Of a stretch of DNA of 64,000 nucleotides, positions 54,278-62,447 are shown one piece after another. The stretch is from Actibacterium sp. MT2.3-13A (lineage in GTDB: Bacteria > Pseudomonadota > Alphaproteobacteria > Rhodobacterales > Rhodobacteraceae), in contig NZ_JAGSOU010000004.1 in NCBI RefSeq assembly GCF_018139985.1, forward strand, positions 143,716 to 207,715. Reading direction: 5' to 3'. The stretch's first letter is position 1, and each line of letters opens with the position of its first letter. The notes under the pieces were generated by a model that saw only the letters and a program-made list of their open reading frames with translations, ran no database searches and had not been told where the DNA came from. Both the position numbers and the translations under genes were made by a program.

Positions 54278-55065
54278 GTGCCTGGCTGATCTGCCTGCGC
54301 GCCATCGTCGCGCGCGAGGCGTTGCGCTTCGTCCATCAGCGCGGGCGTTTCATGTCGGCGCTCGTCCGGCCGCTCGTCTGGCTGCTGATCTTCGCCGCCG
54401 GCTTCCGCAACGCACTGGGCGTGTCGATCATCCCGCCCTACGAGGTCTACATCACCTACGAGGTCTACATTATCCCCGGGCTGTGCGGGATGATCCAGCT
54501 TTTCAACGGGATGCAGAGCTCTCTCAGCCTGGTCTACGACCGCGAGATGGGGTCGATGCGTCTGCTGCTGACCAGCCCCATGCCGCGCTGGTGGCTGCTG
54601 GTGAGCAAGCTTCTGGCCGGCGCGACGATCTCGATCCTTCAGGTCTACACCTTCCTCGCCATCGCGGCGGGTTTTGGCATCCGCATGCCCTGGGAGGGCT
54701 ATCTGCTCGTCCTGCCGGCGCTGTTCGTCACCGGGCTGATGCTGGGCGCGCTCGGGCTGGCGCTGTCGTCCTTCATCCGGCAGCTGGAGAACTTTGCCGG
54801 GGTGATGAATTTCGTCATCTTCCCGATGTTCTTCCTGTCCTCGGCGCTCTACCCGCTGTGGAAGATGGCCGAAAGCTCGCAACTCCTCTACCGGCTGAGC
54901 GCGGCAAATCCGTTCACCCACGCGGTCGAACTGATCCGCTTCGCGCTCTATGGCCAGTTCAACGGCTGGGCGCTGCTGTGGGCGTTCGCGGCGCTGCTGG
55001 TCTTTCTGCTGCTCGCGCTGCTGGGCTACGACCCGGCCCGCGGGCTCATGAGGCAGAAGGGCTAG
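54274..55065 (+). CDS. ABC-2 type permease of the PQQ alcohol dehydrogenase system (LutF-like)
   Basis: The 263-residue membrane protein is an ABC-2-type permease with about six hydrophobic segments (LVRPLVWLLIFAAGFRNAL, GMIQLFNGMQSSLSLVYDREMGSMRLLLTSPMPRWWLLVSKLLAG, MLGALGLALSSFIRQLENFAGVMNFVIFPMFFLSSALYPLW). The DREMGSMRLLLTSPMPR coupling segment is typical. Its ATPase is encoded immediately upstream with a four-base overlap. A direct duplicate of YEVYIxYEVYI near residue 55 (two copies of EVYI) is an unusual small repeat. It ends 20 bases inside the convergent ABC ATPase gene. Confidence 0.85.
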   Translation: MSAWLICLRAIVAREALRFVHQRGRFMSALVRPLVWLLIFAAGFRNALGVSIIPPYEVYITYEVYIIPGLCGMIQLFNGMQSSLSLVYDREMGSMRLLLTSPMPRWWLLVSKLLAGATISILQVYTFLAIAAGFGIRMPWEGYLLVLPALFVTGLMLGALGLALSSFIRQLENFAGVMNFVIFPMFFLSSALYPLWKMAESSQLLYRLSAANPFTHAVELIRFALYGQFNGWALLWAFAALLVFLLLALLGYDPARGLMRQKG

Positions 55066-55657
55066 GCCCGCCGCCCGAGGCCGCGTCCGGGCGGTCGAGC
55101 CGCAGGGTCCTGGTGGCCAGGCGCGCCGCCTCCATCGGCGAATGGGTCACGAAGATCGTGGCAACGCGATGGGCCGCCAAGAGGCGCTCGGTCAGTTGCA
55201 GCATGTCCTCGACGATCGGGGCGTCGAGCGAAACGAAGGGTTCGTCCATCAACAGCAGCTCGGGCCGCGCCGCGAAGGCCCGGGCGAGCGCCAGGCGCCG
55301 CTGCTGGCCGAGCGACAGCTGCGACGGGTAATGGCCCTCCTTACCCTCGAGCCCCACCTCGGCAAGCGCCCTGTCGGCGGCCTCCGCATCCACATGCGCG
55401 GCCAGCCGGAGATTGTCCCGCGCCGAACGCCAGGGCAACAGGGTGGGTTCCTGGAACACCATCGCCAGTCGCTCGGGGCGCGCGACCCGGCCCTCGAACG
55501 CGGGGTCCAGGCCGGCGACGATCCGCAGCAGCGTGGTCTTGCCCACACCGGATGGTCCGGTGATAGCCAGCGTCTCGCCCGCGTCCAGCGCGAAGGACAG
55601 GTCGCGCAGAATGCACGCGTCACCGAACCGCTTTTCACGCACGTCCACAGTTATCAT
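55046..55657 (-). CDS. ABC transporter ATPase, nitrate/taurine/sulfonate type
   Basis: The 203-residue product is the ATPase of a second ABC transporter. Walker A is ITGPSGVGKTTLLRIVAGL (about 37-55), the Q loop AMVFQEPTLLPWRSARDNL, the signature QLSLGQQRRLALARAFAARP (LSLGQ in place of LSGGQ) and Walker B LLLMDEPFVSLD, with the switch His in FVTHSPMEAARLA. It is short for the family because it lacks the regulatory C-terminal extension. The ATG at 55657 overlaps the permease stop (ATGA). With the next two genes it forms a complete NrtABC/TauABC-like importer. Confidence 0.9.
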   Translation of the reverse strand: MITVDVREKRFGDACILRDLSFALDAGETLAITGPSGVGKTTLLRIVAGLDPAFEGRVARPERLAMVFQEPTLLPWRSARDNLRLAAHVDAEAADRALAEVGLEGKEGHYPSQLSLGQQRRLALARAFAARPELLLMDEPFVSLDAPIVEDMLQLTERLLAAHRVATIFVTHSPMEAARLATRTLRLDRPDAASGGGPSPSAS

Positions 55658-56412
55658 GCGCGCCGCCACCGTGACGCCCTCGCCTCCCAGGGCTGCAAGA
55701 CCAAGGCTTCGATCAACAACATGACGGCGATGAAGCTGATCGCATAGGCGAAAACCATCCCGACATCGAAAAGCTGGAAATAAAGGTGGATCTTGAAGCC
55801 GATCCCGTCGGAGCGCCCCAGGAACTCCACCACCAGGACGATCTTCCATATCAGCGCGATGCCCGAGCGTCCGGCGCTGGCGATGAAAGGCGCCAGTTGC
55901 GGCAAGGCCACATGCCGGAGCTTTTCCAGCCGCGAGAGGCGGAAGACGCGCGCCATGTCGTTCAGCCGGGGGTCGAGCGCCCTTGCGCCCTCGCGGATGG
56001 TCACGATGACGGTCGGGATCTTGTTGAGCGCGACCGCCATGACGGCCGCGACCTCGTTCAGCCCGATCCAGAGATAGGCGAGCACAATGGTCACCAGCGC
56101 CGGCAGGTTGAGGAACACGATGAGCCAGGGATCGAGCCACTGGTTCGCCCGGCGGCTCAGCCCCATCACCATCCCGATCGCCATGCCGAGGGACATCGCG
56201 ATGACATAGGCCATCGCGACCCGGCGCAGCGTTGCCACCAGATGCCGGGCCAGTTCGCCCGAGGCGGCCTCGGCGTAGATCAGCGGCGCCACGCGCCAGG
56301 GCGGCGGCAGCACCTCGGGGTCGCCGCCTGCGATTGCCAGCAGCGACCAGAACGCCAGCAGGCCCGCCAGCGACAGGGCCGTTATTCCGGGTCTGCGGGG
56401 ATCAGCTGCCAA
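55654..56412 (-). CDS. ABC transporter permease, TauC/SsuC-like
   Basis: The 252-residue product is a binding-protein-dependent permease of the nitrate/taurine/sulfonate type, with about six membrane segments. The EAA loop region reads LNDMARVFRLSRLEKLRHVALPQLAPFIASAGRSGIALIWKIVLVVEFLG. It overlaps its ATPase by four bases and its binding-protein gene by 11 bases. The cargo is not evident from this subunit. In context, transport serving the PQQ alcohol dehydrogenase is plausible. Confidence 0.9.
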   Translation of the reverse strand: MAADPRRPGITALSLAGLLAFWSLLAIAGGDPEVLPPPWRVAPLIYAEAASGELARHLVATLRRVAMAYVIAMSLGMAIGMVMGLSRRANQWLDPWLIVFLNLPALVTIVLAYLWIGLNEVAAVMAVALNKIPTVIVTIREGARALDPRLNDMARVFRLSRLEKLRHVALPQLAPFIASAGRSGIALIWKIVLVVEFLGRSDGIGFKIHLYFQLFDVGMVFAYAISFIAVMLLIEALVLQPWEARASRWRRA

Positions 56413-57376
56413 TGTTGACGAAAAGCCCCTTCGGCAACTCGGTTGCCTCGCCCACCAGATCGCTGCCGCCGATCCGCGCCATCAGCGACAACAGCCTGGA
56501 CGCGGCCTCTTCGTCCACCGATCCGGGGCCGGGGATGCCGGCCCGGAAGCCCGCCTTGAGGGCCTCGAATTCGGAAGCGTTTTTCGCGTTCATGCGCTCG
56601 CGCAGCCTCTCCCATTCCGCGTCATCGGCGGCCAGCATCTCCTTGGCGCCGCGCGAGGCCCGTGCCAGCCCCTCGACCAGCTCCGGGTGGTCGCGCAGCA
56701 TTTCGCCCTTGAGGACATAGCCCAGCAGCGGCGTTTCGGGATCGAGCCCAAGTTCCTGCGCCGCCTCGGAGACCGAGATCAGCGGCCGCATGCCGGCGGC
56801 CTCCATCTTGGCCTGGAAGTGCCAGAAATTGATCGCACCGCCCAGCTCGCCGCCCAGCGCGGCCTTGTAGATCAGGGGCGCCCCGCCAAAGACCTGCTCG
56901 GTCTCGGCCGCAAGGTCCATGCCGTGGGCCTGTTCGGCATAGGCCTGCAGGATGATCCAGCTCTTGTCCAGCGGGCCGCCGGCGATGCCGATCTTCTGGC
57001 CCTTCAGATCGGCCAGGGACCGCGCCGGGCTGGACGCCGGAACCATGACCCCGCCCACCGCCTTAGAATAGGGAACGAAGACATAGTCCTTTCCGGCCGC
57101 GCGCTGGCGGGCGACCCAGATCCAGTCGGAGACGATCGCATCGGCTTCCCCGCCCTGGAACGCCACCTGCGCGGCCGAACTGCCGGCCACGCCCTGCACC
57201 CGCATGTCGAAGCCGTTTTCGGCATCGAGGCCGTGGTGCTTGATCGTGTCCAGCTCCCAATTGACGGTGCCGAACTCCAGAACGGCGACACGAAGCACCG
57301 GAGCCTCGGCCGTTGCTGCCGCGACGCTCAGCACCAGTGGCGCCAGCGCAGCAATGAATTGCCGGAACATTCCCAT
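56402..57376 (-). CDS. ABC transporter substrate-binding protein, nitrate/taurine-type fold, unknown ligand
   Basis: The 324-residue product has a signal peptide (FRQFIAALAPLVLSVAAATAEA) and a periplasmic binding-protein fold of the SsuA/TauA/NMT1 kind. AVLEFGTVNWELDTIKHHGLDAENGFDMRVQGVAGSSAAQVAFQGGEADAIVSDWIWVARQRAAGKDYVFVPYSKAVGGVMV is the first lobe and LKGQKIGIAGGPLDKSWIILQAYAEQ starts the second. The ligand residues of sulfonate or nitrate binders were not recognised. The ATG at 57376 was chosen for the signal peptide and a GGGAGGA ribosome-binding site. It heads a three-gene operon divergent from the small exported-protein gene; the 259-base gap between them holds a few weak dyads (for example near 57490-57510) and no gene. 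Confidence 0.88.
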   Translation of the reverse strand: MGMFRQFIAALAPLVLSVAAATAEAPVLRVAVLEFGTVNWELDTIKHHGLDAENGFDMRVQGVAGSSAAQVAFQGGEADAIVSDWIWVARQRAAGKDYVFVPYSKAVGGVMVPASSPARSLADLKGQKIGIAGGPLDKSWIILQAYAEQAHGMDLAAETEQVFGGAPLIYKAALGGELGGAINFWHFQAKMEAAGMRPLISVSEAAQELGLDPETPLLGYVLKGEMLRDHPELVEGLARASRGAKEMLAADDAEWERLRERMNAKNASEFEALKAGFRAGIPGPGSVDEEAASRLLSLMARIGGSDLVGEATELPKGLFVNIGS

Positions 57377-57635
57377 TTCGTCCTCCCTGACCGATTGGCC
57401 AATCGCCGTCGTCAGATGCAAGCGGTCCCCGCAACACGGGGGATGCAACCGCAACTGGCGGACAAACTTTTCGCCAATAACAGCGGCATCATATTTGATA
57501 TGCTCCCGCGTGTCATTGCAGACATCGTTTCCGGGGCCGGGGCATGCGATGGACCGGCCGCCGTCGATGAATTACAGTCCGGTTTCCAGGCATCGCGACG
57601 CGTGCGGGGCGGATTTGCCTGAAGGGGAGGCGAGG

Positions 57636-58058
57636 ATGAACCTGACAAGGCGGCTGTTGACGGCTCTGGCGGTCCTGGCCGCGGCTGCAACGCCAGCCGC
57701 AGCGGACGGCGATCCCACCCGGCGGGCGACGCGGCTCGACCCGCTCGCGCTGAACGCCGCCGAGGGGTTTTCGACGACCAGCTACACGATCAAGGCCGGC
57801 ACCTATTACCGCTGGCGGATCGAAAGCGACGGCCTGGAGGAATACAAGCTGCTGGCGCCTGAGCTGTTCCGGGAAAGCTGGATCGACCAGATCGTCATCG
57901 AGGATCTGGAGGTCAAGCCCTACGGGCTGCATGCCGTCGAATTCGACGACGAGGGCGTGATCGACATCTGGTTCGTGCCGATCCGGCCGGGAACCTACAG
58001 GTTCTATGTCGAGGGCCTCGAAACACAGGGATTCAACGGGGAGTTCATCGTGCAATGA
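57636..58058 (+). CDS. Small exported protein of the PQQ/lanthanide island
   Basis: The 140-residue product has a clear signal peptide (NLTRRLLTALAVLAAAATPAAA) and a beta-rich mature part (TTSYTIKAGTYYRWRIESDGLEEYKLLAPELFRESWIDQIVIEDLEVKPYGLHAVEFDDEGVIDIWFVPIRPGTYRFYVEGLE). The overall pattern is cupredoxin-like, with no copper-ligand set recognised, and carries many Asp and Glu (VEFDDEGVID). It may be a periplasmic lanthanide- or cofactor-handling protein, comparable with the small exported Lut proteins, but this is inference. It has a strong AAGGGGAGG ribosome-binding site and overlaps the ankyrin gene by four bases. Confidence 0.75.
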   Translation: MNLTRRLLTALAVLAAAATPAAADGDPTRRATRLDPLALNAAEGFSTTSYTIKAGTYYRWRIESDGLEEYKLLAPELFRESWIDQIVIEDLEVKPYGLHAVEFDDEGVIDIWFVPIRPGTYRFYVEGLETQGFNGEFIVQ

Positions 58059-58969
58059 AGCTCAAGGCCGTGATCCCGCTTGCCGCCTTCGCGGCCTTGG
58101 CGGCCGGTGCGGTGGCGGCGCAGCCCGCCTCGCTGATCTGCAGCGCGCTGGCCCAGGAACTGGCCCAGAAACCGGCGCATGGCGAAATTCGCCTGCTCAG
58201 CGAGGCGCTGTTCGAGGCGGCCGCGCTCGACTGCGCCGACATCGCCGCCGGTTTGCTGGACGAGGGCGCATCCGTGCACGCCAGGAATGCCGGCGGCGCG
58301 TCGGCGCTGTCGATTGCGGCGAGCAAGGGCTCGCGAAACGTGACCGGGGTGCTTCTGGAGGCGGGGGCGGATATCCATCACCGCGACCTGACCGGGGCGA
58401 CCCCGCTGCTGCGCGCGGCGCGGGACGGGCGCCGCCGGGTCGCCGCGATACTGCTTGAGGCCGGTGCCGACCCGAATGCCGCGGACGACAAGGGCATCAC
58501 GCCGCTGATCGCCGCAGCCTTCGGCGGGCACCGCCGGCTGGTGGAGACGCTGATCGCGGCGGGATCGGAGATCGACGCCGTGGACGGCACCGGCAAGGTC
58601 GCGCTGAGTTATGCGGCGGGCCGCGGCTTCGTCGATATCGCCGAACTCCTGATCTCGGCCGGCGCGGATCCCGACGGCATTTGGGGGCATCAGCTGACGC
58701 CGCTGATGTGGGCCGCCGGCCACGCCAACGACGCGCCGCCTTCGGACGGGATCGCAACCGCGAAATTGCTGCTGGAGGCCGGCGCCGACCTGTCGCGGCA
58801 GGACGATCGCGGCCGTGACGCCCTGATGATCGCCGCCGCGCGCGGCCACGCGGAGATGGTCGCGTTTCTGCTGGAGCAGGGCGCCGATCCCGCCCGGCGC
58901 GACGGCCAGGGCAAGACGGCAGCCGATCTCGCCGCCACCGAGGCGATCCGGTCGCGCCTCGGCGGCTAG
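58055..58969 (+). CDS. Exported ankyrin-repeat protein
   Basis: The 304-residue product has a signal peptide (LKAVIPLAAFAALAAGAVAAQ) and about seven ankyrin repeats from residue 50 on (DCADIAAGLLDEGASVHARNAGGASALSIAASKG, TPLLRAARDGRRRVAAILLEAGADPNAADDKGITPLIAAAFGG, and so on, ending LLEQGADPARRDGQGKTAADLAAT). It is predicted periplasmic, acting as a protein-protein scaffold. Ankyrin proteins accompany some periplasmic enzymes, for example a catalase in Pseudomonas. It overlaps the small exported-protein gene by four bases. A partner such as the dehydrogenase or cytochrome c encoded next to it is the obvious hypothesis. It converges with the cytochrome gene. Confidence 0.88.
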   Translation: MKLKAVIPLAAFAALAAGAVAAQPASLICSALAQELAQKPAHGEIRLLSEALFEAAALDCADIAAGLLDEGASVHARNAGGASALSIAASKGSRNVTGVLLEAGADIHHRDLTGATPLLRAARDGRRRVAAILLEAGADPNAADDKGITPLIAAAFGGHRRLVETLIAAGSEIDAVDGTGKVALSYAAGRGFVDIAELLISAGADPDGIWGHQLTPLMWAAGHANDAPPSDGIATAKLLLEAGADLSRQDDRGRDALMIAAARGHAEMVAFLLEQGADPARRDGQGKTAADLAATEAIRSRLGG

Positions 58970-59015
58970 GGGTAGGGGCCAGGGGCGCGAGGTCACGCCC
59001 GGCAGCGGCATCCGG

Positions 59016-59579
59016 TCAGAATGCCGCGAGATAGCGCGCCAGCGCGTCGATGGTTTCCTCCGAAAGCTGCTTCATCGTGCTGGATTTGTCCGGCGCGTTC
59101 TTGCGCACGTCATTCTTGAAATCCAGCATCGCCTTGCGCAGATAGCCCGGCTGCTGCCCGGCGAGGCGCGGAATGCGGCTGTCGCCCTGCCATTTGCCGT
59201 GGCAGGCGCTGCACTGGCCGCCGGTGATGCCGCGTTCGGCGATCTGGCTGTCGCCCTCTTCGGCATGCGCATCGATCGCGGGCCACGGCTTGTCGGCGAA
59301 ATATTGCGCCACCGCCTTCATCTGGTCGCGCGAAAACTCGGACGCGATCGGCGACATGATCTCGTTTTCGCGACGGCCGGCGGCATAGTCCTTCAGTTGG
59401 GTGTAGATGTAGAAGAACTGCTGCCCCCAGAGGATCGGGTATTCCTCGTCCACGGGAAGGCCGTCCTCTCCGTGGCATCCGCTGCAGACGGCAACGGCGT
59501 CCTCGAGATTGAAATCGTCCTGCGCGCTGGCCGGCCCGGCCGCAATCAGCGCCGCCAGTGCTAAGGCGTATCGTTTCAT
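59016..59579 (-). CDS. Di-haem cytochrome c4-like protein
   Basis: The 187-residue product has a signal peptide (MKRYALALAALIAAGPASA) and two c-type haem sites, VCSGCHGEDG (Cys32-Cys35-His36) and QCSACHGKW (Cys123-Cys126-His127). This is the cytochrome c4 type of two-domain protein. LPVDEEYPILWGQQFFYIYTQLKDYAAGRRENEIMSPIASEFS follows each first-domain haem as in the family. It is encoded downstream of the PQQ alcohol dehydrogenase, 76 bases apart, and probably accepts its electrons in the periplasm and hands them to the oxidase. A hairpin lies between the two genes. Confidence 0.92.
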   Translation of the reverse strand: MKRYALALAALIAAGPASAQDDFNLEDAVAVCSGCHGEDGLPVDEEYPILWGQQFFYIYTQLKDYAAGRRENEIMSPIASEFSRDQMKAVAQYFADKPWPAIDAHAEEGDSQIAERGITGGQCSACHGKWQGDSRIPRLAGQQPGYLRKAMLDFKNDVRKNAPDKSSTMKQLSEETIDALARYLAAF

Positions 59580-59603
59580 GAATCGTGCTCCGCTCGTTGG
59601 AAC

Positions 59604-59629
59604 GATGCGGGGCCTGGCGGCCCCGCATC
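59604..59629 (-). terminator. Hairpin between the alcohol dehydrogenase and cytochrome genes
   Basis: GATGCGGGGCC and GGCCCCGCATC are exact 11-base complements around TGGC. On the minus strand it follows the dehydrogenase stop and precedes the cytochrome start. There is no U tract, so it may partly end transcription or protect the abundant dehydrogenase message. Confidence 0.55.
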
Positions 59630-59655
59630 TTGGTATCAGGATTGCGCCCGGAGGC

Positions 59656-61356
59656 TCAGTCGGCAAGCGCGAACGCGATGATATTGTTCCCGCGCTTGTA
59701 GTTGAGCTGGGCGTTGCCCCCTGCGGCGACCACAATGTACTGGGTTCCGTCCACCGTATAGCTCGACGGCGGCGCGTTTACGCCGGCACCGGCCTGGAAG
59801 CGCCACAGCTCGGCGCCGCTGGTCGAATCGTAAGCCTTGAACAGGCCGTTGCCCTCGCCGGTGAAGACGAGCCCGCCCGCTGTGGCGAGGACACCGCCGA
59901 TCATCGGCTCCGCGGTGCGCACCTTCCAGCGGATCTTGCCGGTGTCGTAGTCGACGGCGGTGACGTTGCCCCACTGTTCCTCGTCCGGGATCACGTCAAA
60001 GGAACCGCCGAGCCACAGCTTGCCTTCCGGATAGGGCGTGGACGACACCGTGTAGGTCATCGGCTGGTGCAGGTTGATGGCGTAGCTCAGGCGCTGCGTC
60101 GGGTCGATCGCCATGGGCGACCATTCGACACCGCCATTGGCCCCGGGCAGCATACGCGCCCCATCAGCGGTCGGAAGCGTCCACATGTTCTCCTGCGGAA
60201 CCATCGCCTCGGAGAATCGGATCAGAGAGCAGTCGTCGGCCTTGTGGACGTAGACATGCCCGGTCTTGCCGCCATGCAGCACGCCCTTGACGTCGTTGCC
60301 ATCCGCGTCCTTGACCGTGGTGATGATCGGCGGCGAAACCGCATCCAGGTCCCACACGTCATGCGCGATGTACTGGAAGTGGCAGACATATTCGCCCGTG
60401 TTCAGGTCAACCGCGACAAGGCTGTCGGTATAGAGGTTGTCACCGGGGCGCAGCGCCCCGTCGAGATCGGGTGACGGGTTGCCCACGACGAAGTAGACCC
60501 GGTTGGTCTCCAGGTCGACCGCCGGGTTCTGCCAGACGCCGCCACCGAGGGTCTCGTAGGGGTCGCCCTGCTCCGCCAGCGCGGCCTTCTCGGCCTCGAT
60601 GTCGCGCAGCATGTCGCGGCCGGTGGCGTCATGGGTGGCCCAGACCCCGGTCGAATCCTCCGCGGTCGTGTGGAAGGTCCACTTCAGTTCACCCGTTTCG
60701 GTGTCGAACGCCTTCACGAAGCCGCGGATGCCGTATTCGCCGCCATTGGTGCCGATCAGCACCATGTCGTTCACGACGGTCGGGGCCATCGTCTCGGAAT
60801 AGCCAAGCTCGGGATCGGCGATCTCGGTTTCCCAGACCTGCTTGCCGGTCTTGGCGTCAAGCGCCACCAGCTTGGCGTCGAGCGTGCCCATGAAGACCTT
60901 GTCGCCAGTGACCGCCACGCCACGGTTGTTCGGGCCGCAGCAATAGGTGGTGATCGGGCCCATGTCGTGCTTGTGATGCCAGATCTGCGCGCCCGTGCGG
61001 GCGTCCAGGGCATAGACATGGTTGAACGCGGTCGTGACATACATGACCCCGTTCACCACGATTGGCGTCGTCTCCATCGTGTCGACGATCTCGGTCTGGA
61101 AGATCCAGGCCGGCCGTAGTTTCCCCACGTTGTCCGTGTTGATCTGGCGCGAGGGGTAGTAGCGCGTCTGCTGATAGTTGCCGTTTGTGTGCAGGAAATT
61201 GTTGCCGTCGCCGGCCGCCCGGCTGAGCATGTCCTGCGTCACATAGGAAAGGTCACCGTAGAGGGTGCCGCCGCCGACCTCCTCCTGCGCCCATGCCGAG
61301 CCGGCCACAAGGACCAGAGGCAAAGCGAGCAAAGCTTTCAGGAATTTAAGTTTCAT
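59656..61356 (-). CDS. PQQ-dependent alcohol dehydrogenase, predicted lanthanide type
   Basis: The 566-residue product is a periplasmic PQQ-dependent (quinoprotein) alcohol dehydrogenase with a signal peptide ([19 protein letters not shown], cut near QEE). The vicinal disulfide is [11 protein letters not shown] (Cys139-Cys140). Metal ligands are Glu207 in [10 protein letters not shown] and Asn293 in [11 protein letters not shown]. The catalytic Asp336 is in [12 protein letters not shown], with a second Asp two residues later (Asp338), the hallmark of lanthanide-dependent members such as XoxF and PedH; calcium enzymes have Ala or Ser there. Eight Trp-docking-like repeats are suggested by repeated G-x-x-x-W. 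It has its own promoter, opposite the beta-propeller gene, and a GGGAGGAAG ribosome-binding site. Confidence 0.93.
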   Translation of the reverse strand: MKLKFLKALLALPLVLVAGSAWAQEEVGGGTLYGDLSYVTQDMLSRAAGDGNNFLHTNGNYQQTRYYPSRQINTDNVGKLRPAWIFQTEIVDTMETTPIVVNGVMYVTTAFNHVYALDARTGAQIWHHKHDMGPITTYCCGPNNRGVAVTGDKVFMGTLDAKLVALDAKTGKQVWETEIADPELGYSETMAPTVVNDMVLIGTNGGEYGIRGFVKAFDTETGELKWTFHTTAEDSTGVWATHDATGRDMLRDIEAEKAALAEQGDPYETLGGGVWQNPAVDLETNRVYFVVGNPSPDLDGALRPGDNLYTDSLVAVDLNTGEYVCHFQYIAHDVWDLDAVSPPIITTVKDADGNDVKGVLHGGKTGHVYVHKADDCSLIRFSEAMVPQENMWTLPTADGARMLPGANGGVEWSPMAIDPTQRLSYAINLHQPMTYTVSSTPYPEGKLWLGGSFDVIPDEEQWGNVTAVDYDTGKIRWKVRTAEPMIGGVLATAGGLVFTGEGNGLFKAYDSTSGAELWRFQAGAGVNAPPSSYTVDGTQYIVVAAGGNAQLNYKRGNNIIAFALAD

Positions 61357-61378
61357 AATTTCTTCCTCCCATGGCTAT

Positions 61379-61398
61379 GGCCAGGTCTCCGCCTGGCC
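61379..61398 (-). promoter_or_regulatory. Leader hairpin upstream of the PQQ alcohol dehydrogenase
   Basis: GGCCAGG and CCTGGCC are complementary around TCTCCG in the leader of the dehydrogenase transcript, 23 bases before its start. It may stabilise the message or bind a regulator. Confidence 0.4.
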
Positions 61399-61475
61399 AA
61401 GCAGACCCATAGTATTGGAAAATTGCTAGACTCGCCAGTTTTTGGAAATTACCTGTCAAGTTGGGAGAATGTCGC

Positions 61476-62447
61476 ATGAGGAATTGCTGTCTTGCGGGTG
61501 GCTTTTGGCTGCTCCTTGGGTCGGTTGCGCTGGCGCAGGGGTCTGGCCTGGCGTTCGTTGCGAACGAACGTGACGACACGCTGACGATTCTGGCGCCCGA
61601 CCATTCCGTCGTGGCGCAGCTGGAGGCCTGCGCCCGCCCACGCGGCATGCATTTCAGCGCCGACCGCAAGGAATTCTACGTCGCCTGCGCCGACGACGAC
61701 CAGATCGCCATCTACGATACGGCGACGCGCGCGCTGCTGCGCCGGATTAGGGGCGTGCCGGCACCCGAAACCTTCGATCTGCATCCGGACGGAAGGCGTC
61801 TGATCGTGTCCAACGAGGAGGATGCCACCGCAACCGTCTACGACGTGCAAACTGGCGAACTCCTCAGCGAATACGAAACCGGCGAAGAGCCGGAGGGCGT
61901 GCAGGCAACCTCGGACGGGCGGCTGGTGTTCGTCGCGTCCGAGGCCGCGAATCTCGTCCATGTCATAGACCTCGAGGCTGACGCGGTTATCGCGGACATC
62001 CTGGTCGATACCCGGCCGCGCCGCTTCGCGCTGACGCCCGACGAAAAGGAGCTCTGGGTCTCGGCAGAACTCGCCGGGATCGTGGACATCATTGATGTGG
62101 AGACGCTGCGACTTGTCGGCGACATTGCCTTTCTGCCGACCGGCTTCCGCCCCGAACAGGTGACCCCGGTGGATCTCATCATCACGGCCGACGGCAGCCG
62201 CGCCTATGTGGCGCTGGGCCGTGCCAACCATGTCGCTGTCGTTGACGTGCGAAAGCGCGAGGTCATCGACTATATCCTCGTCGGCAAGCGCGCCTGGGGA
62301 CTGGCGCTTTCCGCCGACGAACGGACGCTTTACGTCGCCAACGGCCTGTCCGATGACGTCTCGGTCATCGACACCGAAAGCCTGAGGCCGATCACCACCA
62401 TCCCGGTTGGGCGGGTTCCCTATGACGTTCTTATCGACGATCGCTAG
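61476..62447 (+). CDS. PQQ-catabolism-associated beta-propeller protein (LutB-like)
   Basis: The 323-residue product has a signal peptide (CCLAGGFWLLLGSVALAQG) and YVTN-type beta-propeller repeats (LAFVANERDDTLTILAPD, EFYVACADDDQIAIYDTATRALLRRIRGV, RLIVSNEEDATATVYDVQTGELLSEYETG, ELWVSAELAGIVDIIDVETLRLVGDI, TLYVANGLSDDVSVIDTESLRPITTIPVG). It belongs to the beta-propeller family that accompanies PQQ dehydrogenases and ABC transporters. It is periplasmic or outer-membrane linked. Divergent from the dehydrogenase gene, it overlaps the binding-protein gene by 26 bases, so the two are cotranscribed. Confidence 0.87.
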   Translation: MRNCCLAGGFWLLLGSVALAQGSGLAFVANERDDTLTILAPDHSVVAQLEACARPRGMHFSADRKEFYVACADDDQIAIYDTATRALLRRIRGVPAPETFDLHPDGRRLIVSNEEDATATVYDVQTGELLSEYETGEEPEGVQATSDGRLVFVASEAANLVHVIDLEADAVIADILVDTRPRRFALTPDEKELWVSAELAGIVDIIDVETLRLVGDIAFLPTGFRPEQVTPVDLIITADGSRAYVALGRANHVAVVDVRKREVIDYILVGKRAWGLALSADERTLYVANGLSDDVSVIDTESLRPITTIPVGRVPYDVLIDDR

